From: an uncultured Bacteroidales bacterium
Lineage (GTDB): Bacteria > Bacteroidota > Bacteroidia > Bacteroidales > UBA932
Reading direction: 5' to 3'
DNA: 64,000 nt
NCBI GenBank assembly: GCA_900318015.1
Contig: ONJB01000009.1
Location: forward strand, 23,495 to 87,494
Program-made: the position numbers and the translations under genes
Shown here: positions 25,216 through 33,624 of the stretch, piece by piece
Layout: each line of letters opens with the position of its first letter
Position numbering within the stretch: the stretch's first letter is position 1
The notes under the pieces: generated by a model
The model's input: the letters and a program-made list of their open reading frames with translations, nothing else
The model's database searches: none
Told to the model about the DNA's origin: nothing

Positions 25216-27741
25216 ATGAAGAAGCTGATAGCCTCGATTGCGATAATTGCCGTCATTATCGTTTCCTGCAAACAGGAGGTCAACTATACCATTTCCACAA
25301 AGGTTCAGCCCGAGGAAGGAGGTTCTATCGTCATGACACCATCCTCAGGATCCGTACTGGAAGGGACATCCGTTTCATTTACGGCAAATCCAAGTGGAGA
25401 ATACGTTTTCGCCGGCTGGAGTGGTAGCATCTCTGGGACGGAGAATCCCAAGACGGTTACGGTCACTTCAGATATGAGTGTCGTGGCCAACTTCACGCTC
25501 AAGACCTATCCATTGACCTTGTCAGTTGAAGGGGAGGGGACTGTCGCTGAGCGGATGATTTCGACGAAAACCGAATATGGCTCCGGAACGGTTGTAGAGC
25601 TCACTGCCAAGCCTTCTGACCATTGGTTATTCGACCATTGGGAAGGAGACTTGAATGGCAACACGAATCCTGTTCAGATTACTGTCTCTTCACCCAAGTC
25701 GGTAAAGGCCGTTTTCGTCAAGAAGATGTACGATCTGACAGTAAATGTCGAGGGAGAAGGAGCCGTGTCTGAGACCGTAAAAGAAACAAGGTCTGGCTCT
25801 TACCAAGAAGGAACTGTCGTGGAATTGACCGCAACACCTGCCACGGGTTGGTCATTTGATCATTGGGAAGGAGATTTGACCAGTACAGACAATCCTGCTC
25901 AAATTACCATTTCCTCAGCAAAGTCGGTCAAGGCAATCTTCACCAAGAACAAATATGCATATAACCTCAAGATTGTAGGTCCTGGTGTGGTGGATGAATA
26001 CTTGCTCCTTAAAACAAGGGCCGATTTCGATTATGGAACAAAAATCCTTCTAAAAGCCATTCCCTCTGAAGGAGCAGTATTTAAAGGATGGAGTGGGGCT
26101 TATTCTGGAACAGAAGAGGAGATTACAGTGAGTATTGATGAGACGAAGGACTTGGTGGCGACATTTGAGAAAGAGGTTTTTATTTATCCGCTCCCAGATT
26201 TGATGCAACCTTCTGTCAAGTTGAAGTATCTGTGCCCGGGACAGGACTTCAAAAGTTTTTCATTTCATGCGAATGGCTTTCATTTGTTTGATTATAACAG
26301 GGATGGCTTCATGGATGTTCTTGTTTATGATGATGATTGGAGCGAAGATGCAATTCATAATCCGATACGATTCTACTTAGGCACGTCAGATGGTTATTTC
26401 ATAAAGGATTCCCAAAACTATGGGAGCGTATTAGGAAACAATCCTAGAAAGACAATCACTGGGGATTATAATGGAGACGGATTACCCGACTTTTTTTTGG
26501 CTTCGCATGGATATGACGCGCCTCCATTCCCAGGTGCTTATCCAGTTGTCCTTCTCAGCCAAATGGATGGTAGTTTTAGAGAGGTTGAATATATGGATTA
26601 TGTATCTTTTTACCACGGTGCGGCGAGTGCTGACTATGATAACGATGGGGATTTGGATGTGGTTCTTGTCGATGGCGGCTATGGTAAGGAGATGGTTTTG
26701 GTAAATGCTGGGGATGGGGGCTTTACTGCTCATCATGAATTAGTAAACCATGACCTTCTTAAGGGCTTCTATACAGCTGAATTAATAGATATAGATAAAG
26801 ATGGTTTTATTGATTTGCTTGCAGGTCTTAATGATGTAGACGGGACGTCGATTGTTCCATTTGAGAATGATTATAACAATATGTCAGTTGTGTTCTGGGG
26901 TAATGGCGCGGATTATAATGGATCCTACACGCGGTTACCCAAGACCGGGCATAAAGGAATGGGATTGGTCCTTGATTATGTTTTCTATGATGTTGATGGA
27001 GATGGGAGAGATGAGATTATTATAGCTCGTACTGGAGACCCTGTATTTGGGAAGAACTATGAAGGGTGGGCCATTCAAGTCGTTAAAAGCATAGGGCGTT
27101 CTTTTATCGATATAACTGATTCTGTGATTCGATTTGAGGATTCTTGTGATTATGATGATCAAACCATCACATGGATTAATTTCGAGGAATATAAAGGTAA
27201 AACCTATCTCGTTGGGCGTAAACAAGTGAATGCCGAATTACTTTTCGAATTATCGGGCGGGAAGCTACTTAAGGTAGAGAAGGCAGAAGTGACAGTATTG
27301 CATCCAAAGAACGGATTCGTTCTGGAAAGCCAAGAGATTACTTACTTTGGATGGAAGCAGTGGGATGGAAGCTTCTTTTTGTTTAATGATTCTTTGGAGA
27401 ATGGGGCAGACCTGTCGTATCTGAAAGATAATGGCTTTGCACTGGAATTCTTTATTAGAAACGAGGATCCGTCTCTGACAATAGACATCAAATTTGAGTC
27501 ATTCATAGACCATGATACATGGAAACTCGCGACGTTTTTTTATGGATACATTGCTGATGAGCATCCGACGGATGGAAAATGGGAAAAAGTAGTCGTTCCA
27601 TTAAATAATCTTGATGATTGGACCGACCATTCGACGAACTATTGGTCGATAATGAATCACGTCCATTTCCAGATTTCATCCACCGGAGGCCTACCATTCA
27701 GTCTCAAAGATATCCGAATCCGTAAGGTTTTACCGGAATAA
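25216..27741 (+). CDS. Surface lipoprotein with InlB B-repeats and VCBS/FG-GAP repeats
   Basis: This 841-aa protein has a lipoprotein signal (IIAVIIVSC). Four divergent InlB B-repeat (Listeria-Bacteroides) domains follow, about residues 25-320, each with a 'FDHWEGDL / FAGWSGSISG' core and a 'SVVANF / SVKAVF' end. Residues about 345-600 contain at least five calcium-type VCBS/FG-GAP loops (DYNRDGFMD, DYNGDGLPD, DYDNDGDLD, DIDKDGFID, DVDGDGRDE), suggesting a beta-propeller. The last 190 residues look like a jelly-roll carbohydrate-binding domain (GKWEKVVVPLNNLDDW). It is AT-rich and followed by a strong terminator. It is probably an adhesion or binding protein on the cell surface; the ligand is unknown. 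Confidence 0.85.
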   Translation: MKKLIASIAIIAVIIVSCKQEVNYTISTKVQPEEGGSIVMTPSSGSVLEGTSVSFTANPSGEYVFAGWSGSISGTENPKTVTVTSDMSVVANFTLKTYPLTLSVEGEGTVAERMISTKTEYGSGTVVELTAKPSDHWLFDHWEGDLNGNTNPVQITVSSPKSVKAVFVKKMYDLTVNVEGEGAVSETVKETRSGSYQEGTVVELTATPATGWSFDHWEGDLTSTDNPAQITISSAKSVKAIFTKNKYAYNLKIVGPGVVDEYLLLKTRADFDYGTKILLKAIPSEGAVFKGWSGAYSGTEEEITVSIDETKDLVATFEKEVFIYPLPDLMQPSVKLKYLCPGQDFKSFSFHANGFHLFDYNRDGFMDVLVYDDDWSEDAIHNPIRFYLGTSDGYFIKDSQNYGSVLGNNPRKTITGDYNGDGLPDFFLASHGYDAPPFPGAYPVVLLSQMDGSFREVEYMDYVSFYHGAASADYDNDGDLDVVLVDGGYGKEMVLVNAGDGGFTAHHELVNHDLLKGFYTAELIDIDKDGFIDLLAGLNDVDGTSIVPFENDYNNMSVVFWGNGADYNGSYTRLPKTGHKGMGLVLDYVFYDVDGDGRDEIIIARTGDPVFGKNYEGWAIQVVKSIGRSFIDITDSVIRFEDSCDYDDQTITWINFEEYKGKTYLVGRKQVNAELLFELSGGKLLKVEKAEVTVLHPKNGFVLESQEITYFGWKQWDGSFFLFNDSLENGADLSYLKDNGFALEFFIRNEDPSLTIDIKFESFIDHDTWKLATFFYGYIADEHPTDGKWEKVVVPLNNLDDWTDHSTNYWSIMNHVHFQISSTGGLPFSLKDIRIRKVLPE

Positions 27742-27783
27742 GATACAGCATTATTCTCCCGATTGATCTATACCTCATTATTG

Positions 27784-27808
27784 CGCTCACTTCGGTGGGC
27801 GTTTTTTT
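27784..27808 (+). terminator. Terminator of the InlB/VCBS lipoprotein gene
   Basis: A 7-bp stem CGCTCAC/GTGGGCG with a TTCG tetraloop is followed by seven T. Confidence 0.9.
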
Positions 27809-28030
27809 GCCCATAACAACCATTGGGAGCAACGATGTCACCAAATGGATATCCGCCTGAATGTAAGCAGGGGATGAGATTCTGCCGGGAGCACAAAGAA
27901 GAGAAAAATAACTGTTTTATTAACAAACACTTATGTCCGGACACAACAATCGCATTTTCATCTTGTAAGGACTTCAATTATCTCCGTAATTCCGGCTGGT
28001 TTTTTAGCGTTCTTTGCATTGTGAATCTTG
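27809..28030. other. Intergenic stretch without a recognisable gene
   Basis: Short frames exist on both strands but none has a recognisable domain, a promoter box or a supporting neighbour. Confidence 0.4.
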
Positions 28031-28135
28031 CCTGAAGCGGATTTGCAATGACATAGGATAATAACGAAAACCGTCCTTGTACGCGCTTCAGGATCTACGA
28101 GAGTAGATGCGTACTCGGAAGGTTTTCTTTTTGTT
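28031..28135 (+). promoter_or_regulatory. Structured leader/attenuator before the DNA-binding-like gene
   Basis: A 62-nt hairpin (28066-28127) has 19-bp arms, GAAAACC...GTACGC against GCGTAC...GGTTTTC, with three mismatches, an inner stem ATCTAC-GAGA-GTAGAT and a following TTTTTGTT. The unpaired CGCTTCAGG inside it (28084-28092) is the exact complement of CCTGAAGCG at 28031-28039, so an alternative pairing or pseudoknot is possible. The gene starts 33 bp later. This has the look of a transcription attenuator or a structured RNA. Confidence 0.55.
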
Positions 28136-28160
28136 ATGCCGAGGTGTTCGGAGCAAGAAT

Positions 28161-28934
28161 ATGAGTAAGATGAACCGTCTGAGCAGAAGACTCTTTCAAT
28201 ATGTAATTGGTGATAGGAAGAGACGCCGGGCAGTTGCTTTTGCCATCCTGATGAAGAATCGTAAGCCAGCATCTGTTGTGAAGGATTGGTCGTATAAAGG
28301 ACTGGCAAGAGTCTCTGGATTGGCTCCGGGAACATGTAGAACATATGTCCATATTCTGCTTGAAATGGACTTGGTTCATATGTCCACGTACTGCGGCCAT
28401 ACATATTTGGTTTTTAATAAACTTAAGGCGCAAAAGAAAAAGAATAGAGGAAAAGCTGGTTATCACACACCGAAGCACAAGGATATTGACCTTGGCAATT
28501 ATGACGCGACTTCCGTCAAAACGATTGAAATGACGCTGAAAGCATTGTCGATAGTAGAAAGCCAACGTCAAAAAGACTACGCGCAGCAGTGCATTAGTGC
28601 AAAACAGAATCCGCGGAACCTTCAAGAATACAAGAAGGCCGAGAAGATCTGCCGTGCACGTGGCTGGGATAGTTCTTTTGTTGACAATGGTATTTCATAC
28701 AATCGCATTCGCCGTCAGTTGAATTGCTCTCCGAATACGGTAAGCGCTACGATTCAGTACGGAGAGAAAAACGGATTGTTCACCGTTACCCGCTGCGAAC
28801 CCGAACTTGTTTACCATTGCCCTGGTCAAGCAAAAGAAGCTGTCCAATACTTGGACATTTCGTATTCATGGTGTACGGACGACAACGTCTACTATCAGCC
28901 GGCGAACAAATTCAGTCTGACCATCTCAGAGTAA
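28161..28934 (+). CDS. Uncharacterised protein with probable helix-turn-helix segments
   Basis: This 257-aa, basic, cytoplasmic protein has no family I can name. Two regions look like winged-helix or helix-turn-helix DNA-binding units: about residues 35-75 (WSYKGLARVSGLAPGTCRTYV) and about 185-215 (YNRIRRQLNCSPNTVSATIQYG). The middle is Lys/Gln-rich. The start MSKMNRLSRR at 28161 is chosen over an upstream ATG at 28107 that lies inside the leader hairpin. Position and composition suggest a replication or regulatory protein of the element, but this is inference. Confidence 0.6.
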   Translation: MSKMNRLSRRLFQYVIGDRKRRRAVAFAILMKNRKPASVVKDWSYKGLARVSGLAPGTCRTYVHILLEMDLVHMSTYCGHTYLVFNKLKAQKKKNRGKAGYHTPKHKDIDLGNYDATSVKTIEMTLKALSIVESQRQKDYAQQCISAKQNPRNLQEYKKAEKICRARGWDSSFVDNGISYNRIRRQLNCSPNTVSATIQYGEKNGLFTVTRCEPELVYHCPGQAKEAVQYLDISYSWCTDDNVYYQPANKFSLTISE

Positions 28935-29421
28935 TCCTCCCTCCCCCTCCCTCTCCCTTCCCTTGGGAGATGCACACTATTACACTATTATTTTTGATCC
29001 CTTATATCTGGAAGAATGAGTTGAGAAATAATTAAAAACATGACCGCTCGCGGTATTTATGTCGAGGCAATTGGATGTTATATTTGTTTACATAATAGTA
29101 AATGATTTGGTTGCGCTTATTTCAGCTTGTATCAGTCAGTTACAGGCTTCGGCTTTATCTGTTAATAAAAAGACAACTGGCTAGGACGAAGTAGCGGTTC
29201 CATTGCGAAGTTTCAAGAATTCGATGCCTGTGGAAGTACGGTCGCGCATGAACAAATAAGAACAAAAACGCCAAGTATGCCATTTCGAACCGTGATGAAA
29301 GATGAAGCAGCCGTCGATTACAGTTGCATAATACAAAGTCCTTTCGGCAGCCCAACATGACCATTTATAGCCGTAAAACCGCGCAAAAAGGTTACTATCT
29401 TGCGTAATAAAACAAAGAAAT
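28935..29421. other. Intergenic region with an isolated promoter
   Basis: No clear gene is present. A promoter-like pair TTTA-N19-TATATTTG lies at 29056-29086 on the plus strand. A 30-codon frame downstream (29102-29194, MIWLRLFQLVSVSYRLRLYL...) encodes a short hydrophobic, basic peptide; it may be real but nothing else supports it. Confidence 0.4.
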
Positions 29422-29673
29422 ATGATGTACGATTTTATGGCTGGCGGACTGCTTCAATCTCCAGATTCAAAAGAGAAAACTTTCCTAGTCGATTCCAAGA
29501 TTAACTTTGATTCCGCATCTTCTTTCGTAAAGGGTTCGCCCAAAAAGAGCTTACCTGGTGAGGCCTGGGCTCGTTGGCGAGATGACAACGGTCCAATAGG
29601 ACGGGCGATTAGAGAGAATAAGATGGAACTTGTACGGGCAGCGATAACACAAGTTAAGAGAAGTAAACGATGA
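29422..29673 (+). CDS. Small hypothetical protein near the integrase
   Basis: This is an 83-aa protein of unknown family. It has an N-terminal half with no motif and a basic C-terminus (GEAWARWRDDNGPIGRAIRENK then KRSKR). It converges on the integrase gene 30 bp away. A near-consensus box TATCTTGC lies about 27 bp upstream. Small basic proteins beside integrases are often excision or regulatory factors, but no such motif is visible here. Confidence 0.45.
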   Translation: MMYDFMAGGLLQSPDSKEKTFLVDSKINFDSASSFVKGSPKKSLPGEAWARWRDDNGPIGRAIRENKMELVRAAITQVKRSKR

Positions 29674-29703
29674 CGATTGACTGGAATAATGAACCCAATT
29701 CCG

Positions 29704-30858
29704 CTACTCCTCCTTCAGCTTTAAGAAAGCTTCATCAACTTCTGCTAAAATACTTTTATCCAATAATTTGGCATAATGTTGTGTCAGTTTTGTCGTGCTG
29801 TGCCCAAGGAGCCGCGCCACAACTTCCAGGCGGACCCCCTTGTTCAGGCAGCGGGTCGCGTAGGTGTGACGAGCCACATGGCTGAAGATTGGCTTGTCGA
29901 TTCCGCAGAAGTCGCGAATGACCTTCAGGAAGCAATTGATCTTCTGATTGGAAATCATCGGCAGCTGGAAATCGTACTTCCTGAGGATATCCACGCCATC
30001 TTCAAGAATCACTGAGGTGAAGTAGACTCCGGTCTTGTTACGCTTGTCGTGGATGTAATACTGACCGTTTGGTGCCTGCTGAAAATCTTCGGGAGTGAGC
30101 TTGGCCATGTCGCAGTAGCTGAGCCCTGATGCTGCCTGGAAAACGAACAGATCCCGCACGCGGTTCAAGCTCTCGTTGTGGAAATCCGTCATCCGGATCT
30201 TTGCCAATTCTTCCTCTGTCAGAAACTGAACGTTCTTTTCTCCTCGTCTCAGCCGTACGCCGCTGAAAGGATTGATTTTGATTCTTCCGTTGTCGATGCC
30301 AAACTGGACGACGGTCTTGATCTTCTGGCAGTTTGAGTTGGTCGTCACGTAGTCAAACAGCTGGTTCAACGAGGCTTGATAGTCCAGGATAATTGCCTTC
30401 GTAATGGAGCTCACAGGTTCATCTGGAGACAGAATCTTGTAGAACCGGTCACGGGCGAGTTCATATTTCCTGAAAGTTTTGTGAGTCAGATCGACGCCGA
30501 CGCGTTTGGCCAGGATGCGCATGTAATCGTCGAAAAGTGCGCCGACGGTATACACCTCATAACCGCCAGTCTTGAAGTAATGCCGCAGGGATTCCGCAGT
30601 CAAGGCCTTTTCATCGCGCAGAATGGTCGTTTCAATCTCGTTCAGGCGGTCTCTGATGGCGCGCAGATAATCCTTCAGATCACTGTCCTTCTTACTGTTT
30701 ATACCCCGTTTGAAGGCCGTAGGATTCTCTTTTCTTGGTAGTTGTACATAGCATCGCTTCCCATTTATAACCAAACTCAATTCAATGGGAGCTATACCGT
30801 CCTTGTTTTTTTTGCTCTCGCGACAGTAGAACGAGACATTTGCAGCGTTACGGATCAT
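29704..30858 (-). CDS. Tyrosine recombinase (integrase) of the element
   Basis: This 384-aa integrase has an N-terminal Arm domain (about 1-85, RNAANVSFYCRESKKNKDG), a SAM-like core-binding domain (about 95-190) and a catalytic domain (about 200-380). The catalytic set includes Lys in HDKRNKTGVYF, HVARHTYATR (HxxR), GHSTTKLTQHY and the Tyr nucleophile in HYAKLLD. The first catalytic Arg is replaced: the motif reads ASGLSYCDMAKL, as in the CTnDOT and NBU1 integrases, which carry Ser there. The start at 30858 is chosen because the longer frame would begin at the tRNA edge and cross a terminator, a promoter box and the inverted repeat. Confidence 0.93.
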   Translation of the reverse strand: MIRNAANVSFYCRESKKNKDGIAPIELSLVINGKRCYVQLPRKENPTAFKRGINSKKDSDLKDYLRAIRDRLNEIETTILRDEKALTAESLRHYFKTGGYEVYTVGALFDDYMRILAKRVGVDLTHKTFRKYELARDRFYKILSPDEPVSSITKAIILDYQASLNQLFDYVTTNSNCQKIKTVVQFGIDNGRIKINPFSGVRLRRGEKNVQFLTEEELAKIRMTDFHNESLNRVRDLFVFQAASGLSYCDMAKLTPEDFQQAPNGQYYIHDKRNKTGVYFTSVILEDGVDILRKYDFQLPMISNQKINCFLKVIRDFCGIDKPIFSHVARHTYATRCLNKGVRLEVVARLLGHSTTKLTQHYAKLLDKSILAEVDEAFLKLKEE

Positions 30859-30862
30859 AATC

Positions 30863-30898
30863 TGCGACCACTTTATTTGATAAACATAACTGGTCGCA
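30863..30898. repeat. Terminal inverted repeat TGCGACCA-N20-TGGTCGCA, right
   Basis: The arms and 20-bp spacing are the same as at 12812-12847. It lies 5 bp upstream of the integrase start, inside the predicted leader, so besides being an arm-type site it could let the integrase or a repressor control integrase expression. Confidence 0.6.
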
Positions 30899-30980
30899 TA
30901 TAAGGTCAAACATTTTCCGACTTTTTGCCTTGAAAATACCGCGGAAAGAACTCTCGCTATCTGGCTTTTTGAGCGTAAAC

Positions 30981-30988
30981 CAAAGATA
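30981..30988 (-). promoter_or_regulatory. -7 box TATCTTTG of the integrase gene
   Basis: A consensus box on the minus strand lies between the tRNA terminator and the inverted repeat. It would give a leader of about 115 nt. Confidence 0.55.
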
Positions 30989-30998
30989 ATCAACAAAA

Positions 30999-31029
30999 AA
31001 AGAAGAAACCGTTTGATGGTCTCTTCTTT
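30999..31029 (-). terminator. Element-supplied terminator after the right tRNA-fMet copy
   Basis: AAAGAAGAGACC (minus strand, 31029-31018) pairs with GGTTTCTTCTTT (31010-30999) around a 7-nt loop with one G:U pair, and a T-run follows. It replaces the host terminator that stayed with the left copy, and insulates the integrase from tRNA transcription. Confidence 0.75.
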
Positions 31030-31031
31030 CA

Positions 31032-31141
<110 letters not shown>

Positions 31142-31152
31142 AATTCCAAAAT

Positions 31153-32493
31153 TTAATTGAGGAATTCCAGGATTTTATCCAGGTCAGCGGCCGGGAAGGC
31201 TTGCTGGTCGCCGGTCTCGAGGTTCTTCAGGTTCACCGTGGCGGCCTCGATCTCGGAGGAACCGTTGATGGAGATGAAGGGGATCGCCTTCTTGGCGGCG
31301 TAGTCGAACTGCTTCTTGAGCTTGCCCGGTTCGGGGTAGACTTCCACGGAGACGCCGGCCTCGCGGAGGGCCTTTGCCAAGGGCAGGACATATCGGAGTT
31401 CGTCGGCGCCCATCACCGCGAACAGCAGCCGCGTCGAGCTGCCAAGGTCCTTCGGGAATTTCTCCAGGCCCTTGAGGACGTCGTAGATGCGGTCCGCACC
31501 GAAGGAGATGCCCACGCCGGAGACGTTCGGGAGGCCGAAGATGTCGGTGAGGTTGTCGTAGCGGCCGCCGCCGCAGATGCTGCCGATGGGGAAGTCCAGG
31601 GCCTTCACCTCGAAGATGGCGCCGGTGTAGTAGTTGAGGCCGCGGGCGAGGGAAAGGTCGATTTCCACAGGCTGCGAAACGCCGGCCGTGCCGATGAAGC
31701 CGAACAGTTCCTCCAGCTCGTCCAGTCCCTTGAGGCCGGTGGCGGAAACCAGGCCGGAGGTGGAACCGCCGTTGAACAGGCCGCGCATGGTCGCGAGCTT
31801 TTCCTCTGTGGTGCCAGAGAGCAGGAGGACGGGCCGCAGGACGGCGACGGCGTCGGCCGTCAGGCCCTTCTCCAGCATCTCGGCCTCGACGCTCTCGAGC
31901 CCGATCTTGTCCAGCTTGTCGATGGCGACGGTGATGTCTACCACCCGCTCCGGGAAGCCGCAGATCTCCGCGAGGCCGGTAAGTACCTTGCGGTTGTTGA
32001 CCTTGATGCCCACGCGGATGCCGAGGAGGGTGAACACGCGGTCCACCATCTCCACCAGCTCGAGCTCATTGACCTGCGAGGTGGTACCGATCACGTCCAC
32101 GTCGCACTGGTAGAACTCGCGGTAGCGGCCCTTCTGCGGCCGGTCCGCCCGCCAGACGGGCTGGATCTGGTACCGCTTGAACGGGAACGAGATCTCGTTC
32201 TGATGCTGGACCACGTAGCGGGCGAACGGGACGGTCAGGTCGTACCGCAGGCCCTTCTCGGGCGGCAGCTCGGCCTTCTCGCCGCTGTTCTGGATCCGGA
32301 ACAGGAGCTTGTCGCCCTCGTCTCCGTACTTGCCCAGGAGCGTGGAGAGGTTCTCCATCGCGGGCGTTTCGATCTGCTGGTAGCCATAGGTCCGGAACAC
32401 GCTCCGGATGGTGTCGAAGATATAGTTGCGCTCGGCCATCTCGCGCTGGCCGAAGTCACGGGTTCCCTTGGGAATGGACGGTTTCTGTGCCAT
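31153..32493 (-). CDS. hisS: Histidine-tRNA ligase
   Basis: This 446-aa class II aminoacyl-tRNA synthetase charges tRNA-His. Motif 1 is near PKGTRDF and [24 protein letters not shown], motif 2 is [22 protein letters not shown] (around residues 110-131), histidine-specific motifs are [15 protein letters not shown] and [10 protein letters not shown], and motif 3 is [11 protein letters not shown]. The anticodon-binding domain follows (about 345-446). The start is [10 protein letters not shown] at 32493, since a -7 box lies 20 bp upstream and the longer frame has no family counterpart. It is the first clear host gene to the right of the element. Confidence 0.97.
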   Translation of the reverse strand: MAQKPSIPKGTRDFGQREMAERNYIFDTIRSVFRTYGYQQIETPAMENLSTLLGKYGDEGDKLLFRIQNSGEKAELPPEKGLRYDLTVPFARYVVQHQNEISFPFKRYQIQPVWRADRPQKGRYREFYQCDVDVIGTTSQVNELELVEMVDRVFTLLGIRVGIKVNNRKVLTGLAEICGFPERVVDITVAIDKLDKIGLESVEAEMLEKGLTADAVAVLRPVLLLSGTTEEKLATMRGLFNGGSTSGLVSATGLKGLDELEELFGFIGTAGVSQPVEIDLSLARGLNYYTGAIFEVKALDFPIGSICGGGRYDNLTDIFGLPNVSGVGISFGADRIYDVLKGLEKFPKDLGSSTRLLFAVMGADELRYVLPLAKALREAGVSVEVYPEPGKLKKQFDYAAKKAIPFISINGSSEIEAATVNLKNLETGDQQAFPAADLDKILEFLN

Positions 32494-32512
32494 GATAATT
32501 CGTAAAATCCTA

Positions 32513-32520
32513 CAAATATA
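32513..32520 (-). promoter_or_regulatory. -7 box TATATTTG of hisS
   Basis: A consensus -7 box on the minus strand lies 19 bp before the hisS ATG and downstream of the aldo/keto reductase stop. Confidence 0.6.
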
Positions 32521-32536
32521 CGGATTTTCTGCCAAT

Positions 32537-33541
32537 CTACAGGCCCTGGACGGCGGCATCGATCTCCGCGAGTTCCTCCGCGGAGAAGGCGGTGTTCTCC
32601 AGCGCCTTGAAGTCGTCCTCGATCTGGGCGACCCGGCTGGCGCCGACGATCACGCTCGTCACCCGGTCGTCCTTGAGGCACCAGGCGAGGGCCATCTCGG
32701 CGAGCGTCTGTCCGCGGCGGGCGGCGATGCCGTTCAACTTGACAAGCGCCGCCTGCATCCTGGGCGTCAGGGCCGAGGACTTGAGGAACTTCTCCTTCGC
32801 CATCCGGGAATCGGCCGGGATGCCGTCCAGGTAGCGGCCGGTCAGGAGCCCCTGCGCCAGCGGCGAGAAGGCGATGAAGCCCACGCCGTTCTCCTTGGCC
32901 TGGTCCAGGATCGCCCGCTCCGGCTCCCGGTTCAGGATGTTGTACCGGCCCTGGTAGATCAGGCAGGGAACATCCCGGTCTTTCAGGTATTGATAGGCAA
33001 AGGCCGCGGCCTCCGGCGGGTAGTTGGAGATGCCCGCGTACAGCGCCTTGCCGGCCCTGACGATATCCACGAGGGCCTGCATCGTCTCCTCCAGCGGGGT
33101 CTTGGGGTCGAACCGATGGGAGTAGAAGAGGTCCACGTAATCGAGGTTCATCCGTTTCAAACTCTGGTCCAGGCTCGCCATCAGGTATTTGCGGGAGCCC
33201 CATTCGCCGTAGGGACCAGGCCACATGTCATAGCCCGCCTTGGAGGAGATGAACAACTCGTCACGGAAGGGGGCGAAGGACTTGCGCATGATCATCCCGA
33301 ACGTTTCCTCGGCCGACCCGTAGGAAGGACCGTAGTTGTTGGCGAGGTCGAAGTGGACGATGCCGTGGTCGAAGGCGTAATGGGCCATCTCCAGGGAGTT
33401 CGCGAGCGGGTTCACGTTGCCGAAGTTGTGCCACAGGCCCAGGGCGATCTCGGGGAGAAGGATGCCGCTGCGGCCGCACCGGCGATACCGGATGCCGCTC
33501 TCATAGCGGCCGGGGGCGGGAGAGTAGACAGGATTGATCAT
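32537..33541 (-). CDS. Aldo/keto reductase, YghZ-like
   Basis: This 334-aa NAD(P)H-dependent oxidoreductase with a (beta/alpha)8 barrel has the tetrad expected for the family: Asp in [10 protein letters not shown] with Tyr, Lys in [16 protein letters not shown] and His in [11 protein letters not shown]. The long insertion around [18 protein letters not shown] is typical of the YghZ (L-glyceraldehyde 3-phosphate reductase) group, which detoxifies aldehydes such as methylglyoxal. It is transcribed divergently from sppA. Confidence 0.9.
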   Translation of the reverse strand: MINPVYSPAPGRYESGIRYRRCGRSGILLPEIALGLWHNFGNVNPLANSLEMAHYAFDHGIVHFDLANNYGPSYGSAEETFGMIMRKSFAPFRDELFISSKAGYDMWPGPYGEWGSRKYLMASLDQSLKRMNLDYVDLFYSHRFDPKTPLEETMQALVDIVRAGKALYAGISNYPPEAAAFAYQYLKDRDVPCLIYQGRYNILNREPERAILDQAKENGVGFIAFSPLAQGLLTGRYLDGIPADSRMAKEKFLKSSALTPRMQAALVKLNGIAARRGQTLAEMALAWCLKDDRVTSVIVGASRVAQIEDDFKALENTAFSAEELAEIDAAVQGL

Positions 33542-33563
33542 GTTTGCAAGGTTTTGTCAGAGA

Positions 33564-33571
33564 CAAAGATA
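33564..33571 (-). promoter_or_regulatory. -7 box TATCTTTG of the aldo/keto reductase gene
   Basis: A consensus box on the minus strand, 22 bp before the ATG. Confidence 0.6.
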
Positions 33572-33593
33572 CGCTATTTCGTGGAAAAATGCT

Positions 33594-33601
33594 TATCTTT
33601 G
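33594..33601 (+). promoter_or_regulatory. -7 box TATCTTTG of the sppA operon
   Basis: A consensus box on the plus strand 23 bp before the sppA ATG. It excludes the longer reading frame from 33544. Confidence 0.6.
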
Positions 33602-33624
33602 TTATTCATAACGAATCCTGTAGC

